Positions 53,147 through 61,840 of a stretch of DNA of 64,000 bases are shown here, piece by piece (position 1 is the stretch's first letter; the number at the start of each line of letters is the position of its first letter). A program made the position numbers and the translations under genes. This DNA comes from Slackia isoflavoniconvertens. GTDB lineage: Bacteria; Actinomycetota; Coriobacteriia; Coriobacteriales; Eggerthellaceae. The notes beneath the pieces were generated by a model. That model was not told the origin of the DNA, ran no database searches, and saw only the letters and a list, made by a program, of their open reading frames with translations. Location: contig NZ_QIBZ01000005.1 in assembly GCF_003725955.1 (NCBI RefSeq), forward strand, positions 62,001 to 126,000, in the 5' to 3' direction.

Positions 53147-54089
53147 CCAGGTGGCCGCGGGCTTCACCATCACGGGGCTCCGCGACGGCGCGTCGCGCAC
53201 CCGCGGGCGCTACCCGGTGTCCGAGATAGCGGTGGCCGACATCGCCGACCACCCAGCGAACGCCGCGTACTCCATGGACCCGGCGGGCATAGCCGAGCTC
53301 GCCAAGTCCATACGCGCCGACGGCCTCACCGACCTGCCGCTCGTGCGCAAGGTCGGCGACGGCTCGTGGCAGATGGTCTCCGGGCACCGCCGCAAGGCAG
53401 CCTACGCTCTGCTCGCGAAGGACGACCCCGCCTACGAGAGGATGCCCTGCCGCGTAATAGAGGGCATCGACGACGAGCGGGCGGTGACGCTGCTCCACGC
53501 CGCGAACTACTTCACCCGCGCCCTCACCGTGACCGAGCGCGCCGCCGCGACCGAGGCGCTCAGGGGCGACGCCGTGCGCCTGCGCTCCGAGGACCCATCG
53601 CTTTCCGGCATGCGCGTCGACGACGTGAAGGCCGCCATCATCGAGCGGCAGACGGGGCGCAAGGTCTCCGGCAAGACCATCGCGCGCGAGGAGAGGCTGG
53701 CCCGCCGGATCGCCGAGGACCTCTCGCCCGAGTGGGCCGCCGAGGCCGACCGCGGCAACCTCAGCGCCGAGGCGGTGCGCTCGCTCGCAGGCATGCCGAA
53801 AGAGCGCCAGGCGGAGATGCACGCCGCCATGGAGCCCTGGCGGCGCACCAAGCGGGAGCTCTCCGACTACGTAAGGAACGAGGGGAAGGCCCAGGCCGGC
53901 CCCGACGGGCGCATCGCCAAGGCCGCGAGGCTCGTCGCCGACTTCCTCGAGAGCCCGCCCGAGAGCCCGAGCGCGGCCGACCTCTCGCTGCTGCGGGAGA
54001 TGGCGCTCATGACGGCGCCCTACGCGGAGGCGGGCGCAGGAGCCCAGAAGGTTCGAAGAAGGGCCTCACACTCGAAATCCAGCAAGTAG
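53133..54089 (+). CDS. parB: ParB-family partition protein
   Basis: A 318-residue protein. The ParB N-terminal domain shows IAELAKSIRADGLTDLPLVRK and VSGHRRKAAYALL (the CTP-binding GHRR motif), followed by a helix-turn-helix region (ALTVTERAAATEALR, KVSGKTIAREERLARRI). The start is GTG at 53133 within the end of parA. The C-terminal 60 residues are variable. It binds a parS-like site, perhaps in the dyads before parA. Confidence 0.9.
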   Translation: MSSPSQVAAGFTITGLRDGASRTRGRYPVSEIAVADIADHPANAAYSMDPAGIAELAKSIRADGLTDLPLVRKVGDGSWQMVSGHRRKAAYALLAKDDPAYERMPCRVIEGIDDERAVTLLHAANYFTRALTVTERAAATEALRGDAVRLRSEDPSLSGMRVDDVKAAIIERQTGRKVSGKTIAREERLARRIAEDLSPEWAAEADRGNLSAEAVRSLAGMPKERQAEMHAAMEPWRRTKRELSDYVRNEGKAQAGPDGRIAKAARLVADFLESPPESPSAADLSLLREMALMTAPYAEAGAGAQKVRRRASHSKSSK

Positions 54090-54090
54090 C

Positions 54091-54300
54091 CTATGGCGTC
54101 CGACACTTCGGTCGGGCGTCCATAGCACTTGGGGACCGGGCGGCTTCGGACCCGTCATGCCGCGGGCCGTTTGGGAGCCCGCTTTCGCGAGGCCCGGTCC
54201 CAGAGGCGGCGCCCGAGCCGGGCCGCCGCCTGCGGGGGATCCCCCGCGCCCCTAGAGAGACGCGCCCGCCGCACGGCGGGCCCGAGGAAAGGAATCCGCC
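54091..54300 (+). promoter_or_regulatory. Hairpin-rich region upstream of mob genes, candidate oriT
   Basis: CTATGGCGTCCGAC (54091-54104) and GTCGGGCGTCCATAG (54111-54125) form an imperfect hairpin around ACTTCG; further GC-rich dyads follow up to CGCCCGCCG-CAC-GGCGGGC near 54270. Position directly before mobC and the relaxase gene fits an origin of transfer, a terminator for parAB, or both. The nick site was not identified. Confidence 0.45.
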
Positions 54301-54747
54301 ATGGAAGAGGAAGCCGGCGCCGCCAAGGGCAAGGAGCGCCGCGTCACGTTCCGCATGGAGGGAGGCGACTACGACGCGCTCTGCGAGCGGTGCGAGCGCG
54401 CCGGGCTCAGCAAGTCGGAGTATCTGCGCTACCTCGTGCGCATACCGCTGTCGACTGAGGCCAACGCGGGAGACGAGCACCGCATACTCGTGGACCGCAG
54501 GGCCCTGTGGGCGATGTCGCGCGAGCTCACGAAGTGGGGCTACCACTACAACCAGGCCGTGCACGCGATGAACCTCATCAACTTCCATGCCCGCCACGGG
54601 CGCGTCGACCGCGACCTCGTCGCGGAGAGCATTCCGACGATCGAGCGAGAGCTCGCCGACGTGAACGCCGCGGCCCGCGAGATGGCGGCCGAGCTCGGGC
54701 GCATCGGGGCCGACTCGCTCGTGGAGGGCTCGCCATGCCGATCCTGA
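54301..54747 (+). CDS. mobC: MobC-family relaxosome accessory protein
   Basis: A 148-residue protein with an N-terminal ribbon-helix-helix (RRVTFRMEGGDYDALCERCE, AGLSKSEYLRYLV) and the MobC core LTKWGYHYNQAVHAMNLIN, where Asn-Gln-Ala and Asn are the family hallmark. It overlaps the relaxase start by 13 bp. It binds oriT and helps the relaxase to open it. Confidence 0.88.
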   Translation: MEEEAGAAKGKERRVTFRMEGGDYDALCERCERAGLSKSEYLRYLVRIPLSTEANAGDEHRILVDRRALWAMSRELTKWGYHYNQAVHAMNLINFHARHGRVDRDLVAESIPTIERELADVNAAAREMAAELGRIGADSLVEGSPCRS

Positions 54748-56006
54748 AGCCGATAAGCGGCCACGGCTCGACGGGCGGCATCCGCCGCTACCTCGAGAAG
54801 GGAGGTCGCGCCCTGGCGCGCGACCTGTTCAACCTGAGCTACGACGATCGCGACGCCGGCGCGCTGGGGGAAGACGCCAAGGAGGCCTGCGCCTGGGACG
54901 CCGAGATGGACGCCACGCGCGCCGCGTTCGGCACGGACGCGCCCTGGAGGGGTAAGCCCGCGCGCACGTTCAAGCACTTCGTGCTCTCGCCGGACCCCGG
55001 CGACGACATCGACCTGGCTGCGCTGCGCGAGCTCGCGTGCTCGTGGGCGCTCAAGCACTTCGGCGACCACGAGATCGCCATCGTCTACCACGACGACAAC
55101 GCCCGCGGCATACCGCACGCGCACATCGTGGTGAACAACGCGAACCTCCGCACCGGCTACCGCATGCAGACCCAGCACCCCGAGGACCTCAACCGCGACC
55201 TGCAGGACATGGCCCGCGAGCGCGGGCTGTCCGGACTCTCCAACGACAGGGCGCCAGAATCGCCGTCGAAAGCGCGAGGACGCGCCAGCGCGGGCGGGCC
55301 CAGGAGCCGCAGGAGCGTCTACCTGGGCCGTGCCGAGAAGGAGATCATGCGCTCTGGCGGCTACTCGTGGGTCGGCGACATCCGCGCCCGCGTCGCGCTC
55401 GCCAAGACCACGGCGCGCGACGAGGCGGAGTTCCTCGGCGTCCTCGACGCCCTGGGCGTGCACGTCGCCGACAACTCGGCCAAGGCGAGGCGGGACGACT
55501 GGGTGTTCAGCCTGGCGGAGGAGCCGTCCAAGAAGGTCAGCGGCGAGCGGCTGGGGTTCGTCTACGGCAAGGAGATGCTCCGCCGGCGGTTCGAGCGCGA
55601 GGGCGCCTACCGTCCCACGGACACGAGCGCCGCGCGGATCCGCGAGGCCGCCGAGCGGGCCCTCGAGCTCAACGACCTCTCGGAGCTGAGCAGGCTCTCC
55701 TCGGCGCTCGAGACCTGCGCGAAGTTCGACGTCGAGTCCATCGAGGAGTTCGGGCTCAGGATGGCGACGCTGGAGCGCCGCGGCCAGGCGGGCGGCGAGG
55801 GGCACCGCCGCCTCGAGGCGGCCCGCGCCTACATGGCCGAGAACGGGCTCATGCCGCTCAAGACCCGCTACGGGGACGGCGAAGGGCGCTACGGGAATGA
55901 TGTCAACTCACGTGAGGACCGCCGAGAAGACGAGCGGCAACGCATACTCGCCACCGAGCGGCAGCGGGCCAAGCAGGAGCTGCGCAGGGAGAGGGGCCGG
56001 AGATGA
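54735..56006 (+). CDS. Relaxase/mobilisation nuclease, MobA/VirD2 (MOBP-like)
   Basis: A 423-residue relaxase. The start MPILKPISGHGSTGGIRRYL carries the N-terminal family pattern; FKHFVLSPDPGDDIDLAALREL and the metal-binding GIPHAHIVVNNANLRTG (HxH) follow. The catalytic Tyr is probably Tyr19 in RRYLEK. The C-terminal part (SGGYSWVGDIRARVALAKTT onwards) is an extension specific to actinobacterial versions and ends in a basic tail. The ATG at 54735 overlaps mobC. It nicks at oriT and pilots the strand into the type IV secretion channel. Confidence 0.88.
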   Translation: MPILKPISGHGSTGGIRRYLEKGGRALARDLFNLSYDDRDAGALGEDAKEACAWDAEMDATRAAFGTDAPWRGKPARTFKHFVLSPDPGDDIDLAALRELACSWALKHFGDHEIAIVYHDDNARGIPHAHIVVNNANLRTGYRMQTQHPEDLNRDLQDMARERGLSGLSNDRAPESPSKARGRASAGGPRSRRSVYLGRAEKEIMRSGGYSWVGDIRARVALAKTTARDEAEFLGVLDALGVHVADNSAKARRDDWVFSLAEEPSKKVSGERLGFVYGKEMLRRRFEREGAYRPTDTSAARIREAAERALELNDLSELSRLSSALETCAKFDVESIEEFGLRMATLERRGQAGGEGHRRLEAARAYMAENGLMPLKTRYGDGEGRYGNDVNSREDRREDERQRILATERQRAKQELRRERGRR

Positions 56007-56557
56007 TGGTGAGGATAGAGTACGAGGGCGGCAGGACGACGCTGTTCGACACGCTCTCGTTCACGGAGGCCTCGCCGTTCTCCGGCGCGAACATGCTCAC
56101 GGAGTTCGAGCTCGAGATGAGGGATGAGCCCGAGAAGGGGCTCTGGCTCACGGCGAACTGGCACCAGGTGCGCGACGACTGGCGCGCCGACGCGCCCGCG
56201 GACGGCATACCGGCCGCGCGCAGGTCCCGCGGCTGGCGCTTCATGCTGGCCTCGGAGGCCGAGCTCGGGCGCGCCCGGCGCGTCCTGCTCGACGGCGACG
56301 AGGCGTTCGCCCGTGTGCGGGGATACCTGTGCGACGCGGCCGCGATCGGCGCCTGCTACCGCGAGCACGTGGGCCCTCCCTCAAAGCCGCTGAAGTCGCA
56401 GATAAGGGACCTGCAGCGCGCTCTGGGGAGGGCGGAGGTCCCGGGCGTGCCCGACGAGCTGGCGAGGCTGCTCGCGGAGGAGAAGGAAGAGGGCGCCGAC
56501 GAGGGCGCCCGCAAGGTCAAGGAAGATTGGGGTGACGTCGATGAAGAGGCTTGGTAG
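56003..56557 (+). CDS. Hypothetical protein of the mob operon
   Basis: A 184-residue acidic protein overlapping the relaxase stop (ATGATGG...). Visible parts: MVRIEYEGGRTTLFDTLSF, LWLTANWHQVRDDW, and a charged helical C-terminus (KSQIRDLQRALGRAE, LLAEEKEEGADEG). No family recognised. Translational coupling to the relaxase suggests a transfer-related role. Confidence 0.7.
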   Translation: MMVRIEYEGGRTTLFDTLSFTEASPFSGANMLTEFELEMRDEPEKGLWLTANWHQVRDDWRADAPADGIPAARRSRGWRFMLASEAELGRARRVLLDGDEAFARVRGYLCDAAAIGACYREHVGPPSKPLKSQIRDLQRALGRAEVPGVPDELARLLAEEKEEGADEGARKVKEDWGDVDEEAW

Positions 56558-56636
56558 GTTCCTCATGGCGGCGCTTAGGGTCACGCTGGGCTTTTTCGTC
56601 TGGCTGTTCCGCGCCGTGTTCAAGTGGGTGATGTAG
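56541..56636 (+). CDS. 31-residue membrane peptide
   Basis: ATG at 56541, stop at 56634-56636. The peptide has two basic residues at the start (MKRLGRF), one hydrophobic helix (LMAALRVTLGFFVWLFRAVF) and a KWVM end. It overlaps the previous gene by 17 bp in another frame. Whether it is translated is unproved; the operon position and amphipathic/membrane character make it plausible. Confidence 0.45.
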   Translation: MKRLGRFLMAALRVTLGFFVWLFRAVFKWVM

Positions 56637-56682
56637 GAAGAGGAAACGAAAACCGTGCGGAAGCAGCCTTGGAAAGCAGGAA

Positions 56683-56724
56683 AACGAATAAGGTCTCGTG
56701 CTCGAGCACGAGACCTTATTCGTT
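56683..56724. terminator. Perfect 42-bp palindrome, probable bidirectional terminator
   Basis: Two 21-bp arms (AACGAATAAGGTCTCGTGCTC and its complement at 56704-56724) meet without a spacer. The stem starts with an A/T tract on both sides. It lies between the mob operon and the convergent EcsC gene, so a shared terminator is the simple reading; perfect symmetry is unusual for this. Confidence 0.65.
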
Positions 56725-56735
56725 AAACAGGTGGT

Positions 56736-58013
56736 TTATTCTCCCGTGTACGCGGGGTCCTCGGACGCTGGCGGCTCGGGACTCCTCTCCACGAGGGCGC
56801 GGGCGCGCTGGTCCTTCTCGACGATGAAGCGCTTGTGGTAGAAGAGGTCCGCGAAGTCCAGGATCCTCTTCATCTGCGCAGTGTCGAACAGCGCCCCGAA
56901 GCCCGCGCCGATGACCGGGACCATCTTCCCGACGGTTTCGAGCGTCATCTTCTGCCCGATCTGGGTGAGCGCCTTCTTGAAGACCCCGGCCTCGAGCGCC
57001 TTCTTGCCACCGTTCTCGACCGCCTTGCGGGCAGCGCCGTGGGCAAGCGCGCGGATCTGGGCTATCGCGAGGGCGGCGCCGCCCTGCTCGACCATCGCCG
57101 ACCAGCCCTTCTTCACGGTCTGCTTGACTGCGGCCGCTTCCGCGTAGACGAGAACCTTGCCGATGTACTCGCTCGCGGCGTCGACTTTCGCCTTGGGGGC
57201 GAGGGCGCTTTGGAACACCTCGCTCGCGATGACGAGCTCGGACGGGTCGTCCTTGACGTCGTAGCCGTAGAACATGGCGACCGACTGGACGGCCCTGAAG
57301 TAGATGAGCATGCTGAGGGCGAGATTGGCGGGCAGGCCCCAGAAGCCCGCGGCGCCCGTGCCTCCGCCTTCGGCGAGGGCTATGCCCATGTGGTGCAGCC
57401 TTTCGTTCGCAGACACTGCGGCGACGTCGTAGGCGCGCAGCAGGCATATCTCGGAGAGCGAGGAGACCTTCTCCTCCTGCTTGCCCTCGTTGATGCGGGA
57501 AATGACGTACTCCCTGCTGACGCTCGCCTTCGCCGCCTGCTTCTCGAGTTCCCCGAATCCCTCCGCTGCCGCCTTGATGGCGTTTGCCATAAGCTCTTGC
57601 TCGGTCAACCCGTTGAGGGTGTCCTTCGCGGCCTTCCCGGCCTTATTGGCGAGGTCCTTCACGGGCGCGGGCAGCGCCTCGCCGATCTGCTTACCGGCCT
57701 TCGCGAGGGCGCCGGGCGAGGTGAGCTTCTCGTAGCGTTTCGCGAGGGTTTCGATCTCGTTGAACTCTCGCTCGTCGAGCGCGGGGTCCGGCATGATATA
57801 CGAGCCGTCCTCGGCGACAAGGTTCCCCTCGAATGTCTCTCCGTATTCGCCTCCGAATGCCTGGTGGGTCCTTTTTGCTCCGGCTTTGATCGCCTCGGCG
57901 CCGGCGTTCACGGCTTTTGCACCCGCATCCGCGGCATCTGCAACACCGGCTGCCAACCTGCCTAAAAGGCCACTATTCTTCATATGGCCCGAATCGACTG
58001 TTTCGTCGTCCAT
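56736..58013 (-). CDS. EcsC-family protein
   Basis: A 425-residue protein; ATG at 58013 with AGGAGGAG upstream. N-terminal 60 residues are low-complexity Ala/Gly helices (AAGVADAADAGAKAVNAGAE). The EcsC domain covers the C-terminal half: IALAEGGGTGAAGFWGLPANLALSMLIYFRAVQSVAMFYGYD and VGKMVPVIGAGFGALFDTAQMKRI are its typical segments. EcsC proteins are membrane-associated and of unknown function. It is transcribed against the mob operon and is bounded by the 42-bp palindrome, so it may be an independent cargo gene. Confidence 0.82.
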   Translation of the reverse strand: MDDETVDSGHMKNSGLLGRLAAGVADAADAGAKAVNAGAEAIKAGAKRTHQAFGGEYGETFEGNLVAEDGSYIMPDPALDEREFNEIETLAKRYEKLTSPGALAKAGKQIGEALPAPVKDLANKAGKAAKDTLNGLTEQELMANAIKAAAEGFGELEKQAAKASVSREYVISRINEGKQEEKVSSLSEICLLRAYDVAAVSANERLHHMGIALAEGGGTGAAGFWGLPANLALSMLIYFRAVQSVAMFYGYDVKDDPSELVIASEVFQSALAPKAKVDAASEYIGKVLVYAEAAAVKQTVKKGWSAMVEQGGAALAIAQIRALAHGAARKAVENGGKKALEAGVFKKALTQIGQKMTLETVGKMVPVIGAGFGALFDTAQMKRILDFADLFYHKRFIVEKDQRARALVERSPEPPASEDPAYTGE

Positions 58014-58223
58014 CTTCTCCTCCTGGTTTCGAGAGCTGCATTCTCTATAGGGGATGCAATTCTCGCGTGGAATCTGCTTCATTCGTAATTATCCCACCGT
58101 ATGCGACGGGCGCATACCAGGCAGAGGGTTTTGGCGTCTTGTAGACGACAACAAACATGGATGTTGCCGCGTTGTGAGGGTTTTGGCGCTGCGTTTGGCT
58201 GCCGCTTGTTGTTTACGCCGTGT

Positions 58224-58319
58224 TCAGTCTCGGTCGTCGTCGCCGGCTGCGCAGCAGGCGTAGGCCGTGAGCGTGAGGAGCCCCATGAGGAGCCCTATTC
58301 CGAAGGGCACGAATCCCAT
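58224..58319 (-). CDS. 31-residue hydrophobic peptide downstream of the sortase
   Basis: ATG at 58319 preceded by a strong AAGGAGGTGGAAG; stop at 58224. Sequence MGFVPFGIGLLMGLLTLTAY then ACCAAGDDDRD: one membrane helix and an acidic tail. It overlaps the sortase end by 25 bp. The ribosome binding site makes translation likely. Function unknown. Confidence 0.55.
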   Translation of the reverse strand: MGFVPFGIGLLMGLLTLTAYACCAAGDDDRD

Positions 58320-59026
58320 CCTTCCACCTCCTTCGCGTAGACGACGGTGCGCGAGTTGCTCGTCTGGTAGCTGCACGTCACGAAGGCCCAGGCATGCGCG
58401 ACGTCCGCCGAATCTTCCAGGACGACCTCGCACCGGGACAATTTGTCCCCGAGGTAGGCGTCTAGCTCCGCAGCGCCGGCGAAGTCGGTCCGCTTGCCCT
58501 CCGAGCTCGCGTCGACCACGTCGGCCGCGAAGACCTCGAGCTCGATCGCATTCTCGCGGGTGAAGACCTGGATGGTGCGGTGCCCCTCGGCGAAACCGCG
58601 CGACGAGTATTGTGCGAGCGGCGCGAACATGGTGCCGTCGGACATGTGGTGCCCGTAGACGATGACGAGCGGGCTCTCGGCGCCCTGCGCGCACCCGGCG
58701 TCGATGTAGGGAGCGCCCCACGCTGATCTTTCGCCGCCGGCGTCGTGCGTGAGGTAGAAGTCGGGCGATTCAGGCCGGCCCTGGACGATCGGGTAGTCGA
58801 CGGTCGTGCCCGGCACGCGCACCCATGCGACGACGGAGGCGGGAAGGGCGTCCCAGTCTATGCCGCCTCCCGACTCTTTCCCCTCCATTGTCGTGCCCTC
58901 TTCCACAGCAGGCACCTCGTGCACCCTGTACGGGTTCTTCTCGGGCTGCGGCAGGACGGCGAGCGCCGCCAGCGCCAGCAACGCCACGCCGGCGGCGAGC
59001 GCCGTGGCGGCTTTTCTCTTGTTCAT
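58295..59026 (-). CDS. Class B sortase
   Basis: A 243-residue sortase with an N-terminal membrane anchor (ATALAAGVALLALAALAVL). The catalytic fold shows IDWDALPASVVAWVRVPGT, YPIVQGRPESPDFYLTHD, the catalytic His in IVYGHHMSDGTMF, Cys in FVTCSYQT and Arg in NSRTVVYAK, all typical of SrtB. It lies 70 bp downstream of the pilin-like gene and probably anchors or polymerises it on the cell surface. Confidence 0.92.
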   Translation of the reverse strand: MNKRKAATALAAGVALLALAALAVLPQPEKNPYRVHEVPAVEEGTTMEGKESGGGIDWDALPASVVAWVRVPGTTVDYPIVQGRPESPDFYLTHDAGGERSAWGAPYIDAGCAQGAESPLVIVYGHHMSDGTMFAPLAQYSSRGFAEGHRTIQVFTRENAIELEVFAADVVDASSEGKRTDFAGAAELDAYLGDKLSRCEVVLEDSADVAHAWAFVTCSYQTSNSRTVVYAKEVEGWDSCPSE

Positions 59027-59098
59027 GTCCTCCCCCGTTCGCAGGGGAGGCCCCGGGCGAGCGCCCAGGGCCTCCGGTTCGGTATTGATACGATGCCG

Positions 59099-61828
59099 CT
59101 ACTCTTCCGGCTCTTCGGCTGCCGCGTCCTTGCTTGCGCCGGCCGTCTTGCGCTTGCGGTACGCGAGCGCTCCGCCCGCGCCCGCCGCAGCTGCCAGAGC
59201 GATGCCTGCGGCCACGGCGTAGCCGGTGCCGTCGGGGGCGTCGGCCCCTGTTTTGGCGTAGGGCTCCTCGGGCACCTCGGGCGTGTCGGGGTTGTCCACG
59301 ACGACGCTCTGCTCGGCGGAGTCGATGTCCTCGTGGGCCGCAACGACGTTGCCGGCGGAGTCCAGGACCTTCTCGAAGACGACGAGCTCGTCTCCCTCGG
59401 CCAGGCCCTCGGTGTCGAACTCGAAGGTCACCTCGACGGTGCCGGAGGGCGCCTCGGGCTCGAAGGGCGTGCGCGCGGTCACCTCGTTGCCGTCCTTGTC
59501 GAGGAACGGCTCTCCGGTGCTCTTGTCCATGAGCGTGCCCACGGCGATGTAGGTCTCGCCGGGGACGAGGCCCTTGTAGGCCACCGTGTCGACGACCTTT
59601 GCCTTGCCGGCCTCGATGACCTGGTCGCCGTCGGCGGCGTCGGCCGCCTGGGTGCCCACTTCGACGGCGACGTGGACGGTCTGGCCCTCGTCGGAGAGGT
59701 CCGCGTGCGACGCCACCTCGGCGCCGTCCTTGCGCAGGCTCTCGAACACGACCAGGTCGCGGCCTCCGAGCAGGCTCGCGTCGAAGGCGATCTCGATGTC
59801 CTGGCTGCCGGTCGAGAGCGCGGGCTCGAACTGGGCCTTGGCCTCCACGGGCTTGCCCGAGGCGTCGGCCACGGGCTCGCCGGTCGCCTTGTCGACGAGG
59901 GTTGCCGAGAGCTCGTATTCCTCGCCGGCCTTCAGCCCCTCGTAGGCCACCGCGTCGACGACCTTGGCCTCGGCGTCGGCCGAGACGTCCTTGTCGCCGT
60001 CCGCCCCGTCCTTTGCCGTGGTGGAGATGCGCGGGCCCTCCTGGTCGTCGAGGCCCATCCACACGGCCTTCGCGGCCGTCGAGTCGCGATCGATCCAGAA
60101 GCTCCTCGTGATGAGCTCGAGGCCCTCGTTGGCATCGCAGCGCAGCTCGGTCATGGTGTAGGCGCCGTACGGCAGGGCCGCCAGCGAGTCGTCGACCGGC
60201 GCCGAGGAGCCGTCCTCGCCGAGCGAGAACCAGATGCCGGCCTTCGGGTCCATGTCGGCGGCCCCGATCGGGCCCTCATGGCCGAGCAGGGCGTCGTTGG
60301 CGTTGGTGTCCCTCGAGTGCTTGTTCCAGCTGCTCGCGGTCGACGCGTCGCCGTTGCGGTCCGTGACCAGCACGTGAGTCTCGCCGGTGGCCGCGTTCTC
60401 GATGGCGAACGGGACCATGAGGCCGGCGTTGTCGGACTCGCTCTTCTTGGAGAGCTCGAGGTCGTTGCGCACCACCTGGTCGCGGAACTCGAGCGCGGCG
60501 CCGTCCGCGGAGGCGCTCACGATCTCGCCGCCGGCGCGGACCTCGAAGGTGCGGGGCTCGCCGTCGGTCAGCAGGTAGCTCCCGTTCGTCGCCGTCTCCC
60601 GCACGTCGTAGGTTCCGTACGGCAGTGCGTTGACCGCGGTCTGCGCGGTGTAGGCGCCGGCCTCGTCGTTCCATGCGGTGGTCAGCGTGGCCACGGCCTC
60701 GCCCGGCTCGCGCCACTCGCCGTCAACGAGGACCTTGTGCGCCGAGCGGTTCGTGACGGTGAACTCGATCCCGTCGAGGCCGGGGTGCTCGCCAGGCGCC
60801 TCCTTGTGGCCGCTGCCCGCGAGCGCCTCGGACGTCTGCAGCTCCTTGTCGGACTTGGTCACCTGCACGCCGCCGCGGAAGACCTCGTCGGTCACGGGGT
60901 CGCCCGTGAGGTCGCGCACCTCGTCGGCCTTCACGGTGAACGCGACGGGGGCGTCGCTGGCGTCGTAGCCCTCGGGCGCGCCGGACTCGACGATGCGGTA
61001 ATTGCCCGCGGGAAGTGCGTCGGCGCCGGTCGCGGCGACGTGCGACCCGTCCTCGGGCGCGGTCTTGATCGTGGCGCATACCTCACCGTCGGCGTAGTAC
61101 TTGCCGCCGACCAGCACGTAGCGGCCGGTCTCGTTAACGACGGAGAAGCTCGCGCCGTCGAGTGAGGCGTCGCCCTGGGGCTCCGCGCCCGCCTCGGAGT
61201 CCGTTTTGGCGACCTTGACTCCGCCCGTGGACCAGCTGAAGCTCACGAGCGTCTGGGAGCCGCCGCCGGTCCTGACGCAGAACGCCTCGAACCCGGCGGA
61301 GACCTTGCCGGCGCCCGCCTTCATCTTGGCGAAGGTCCCGCCGATCAGCTCGGATTTCGCCCAGGAGGCGAACTCGGCGCTCGTGCCGTGCGTGGCAGCC
61401 GACTCGGACCCAGAGTAGGCGTAGGCGATGAGCACATGGCTCGCCGCGGCGTACTTCGCGTCGTCCCAGCCGCCGCCGTCGTACCAGCTGCCCGGGAACA
61501 TCGACGCGTCGAAGCCGGGAGAGCCGAACGAGTACCAGATCGCCGCTGTCACGTCGCCGCTCGGCACGGGGCTCGTCGAGTAGGAGCCCGGCGCGGGCGT
61601 CGGGGACGAGGGCTCGGCGCAGTAGGCGATGTTCCCGTCGGCGCTCATCCACGTGGTGGCGAAGCCGCCGTACGGGATCTTGCCGCCAATGGACACGTCT
61701 ACCGTGCTCGGCGCGGCGTAGGCGGGCGAGGCCGCCACGGAGGCGAGCAGCGCCCCCGCCGCCAGGATGAGCGCCATGACGCATCGGAGGAGCTTTTCCT
61801 GCAGGGTGCAGTCTTTCGCTGCGTTCAT
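59099..61828 (-). CDS. VaFE-repeat, SpaA-type surface pilin/adhesin
   Basis: A 909-residue secreted surface protein. Signal peptide at residues 1-39 (MALILAAGALLASVAASPAYA). A thioester/Cys-type head domain follows (KIPYGGFATTWMSADGNIAYC), then SpaA/Cna-B-like domains (LDGASFSVVNETGRYVLV, LDGIEFTVTNRSAHKVLV). Two VaFE isopeptide repeats come next (DAVAYEGL...VVFESL and DTVAYKGL...VVFEKV). The C-terminus has YAKTGADAPDG, a hydrophobic helix and RKRK, a sorting signal without a canonical LPXTG. ATG at 61828 with GGAGG upstream. Probably mediates cell contact for conjugation; substrate of the class B sortase next to it. Confidence 0.9.
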   Translation of the reverse strand: MNAAKDCTLQEKLLRCVMALILAAGALLASVAASPAYAAPSTVDVSIGGKIPYGGFATTWMSADGNIAYCAEPSSPTPAPGSYSTSPVPSGDVTAAIWYSFGSPGFDASMFPGSWYDGGGWDDAKYAAASHVLIAYAYSGSESAATHGTSAEFASWAKSELIGGTFAKMKAGAGKVSAGFEAFCVRTGGGSQTLVSFSWSTGGVKVAKTDSEAGAEPQGDASLDGASFSVVNETGRYVLVGGKYYADGEVCATIKTAPEDGSHVAATGADALPAGNYRIVESGAPEGYDASDAPVAFTVKADEVRDLTGDPVTDEVFRGGVQVTKSDKELQTSEALAGSGHKEAPGEHPGLDGIEFTVTNRSAHKVLVDGEWREPGEAVATLTTAWNDEAGAYTAQTAVNALPYGTYDVRETATNGSYLLTDGEPRTFEVRAGGEIVSASADGAALEFRDQVVRNDLELSKKSESDNAGLMVPFAIENAATGETHVLVTDRNGDASTASSWNKHSRDTNANDALLGHEGPIGAADMDPKAGIWFSLGEDGSSAPVDDSLAALPYGAYTMTELRCDANEGLELITRSFWIDRDSTAAKAVWMGLDDQEGPRISTTAKDGADGDKDVSADAEAKVVDAVAYEGLKAGEEYELSATLVDKATGEPVADASGKPVEAKAQFEPALSTGSQDIEIAFDASLLGGRDLVVFESLRKDGAEVASHADLSDEGQTVHVAVEVGTQAADAADGDQVIEAGKAKVVDTVAYKGLVPGETYIAVGTLMDKSTGEPFLDKDGNEVTARTPFEPEAPSGTVEVTFEFDTEGLAEGDELVVFEKVLDSAGNVVAAHEDIDSAEQSVVVDNPDTPEVPEEPYAKTGADAPDGTGYAVAAGIALAAAAGAGGALAYRKRKTAGASKDAAAEEPEE

Positions 61829-61840
61829 CTTTCCGCCTCC

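Noticed and set aside
58745-61165. 806-residue open frame antisense to the pilin gene
   Set aside because: Shadow with repetitive Val/Gly/Arg composition; the minus-strand pilin has clear domains and a ribosome binding site.
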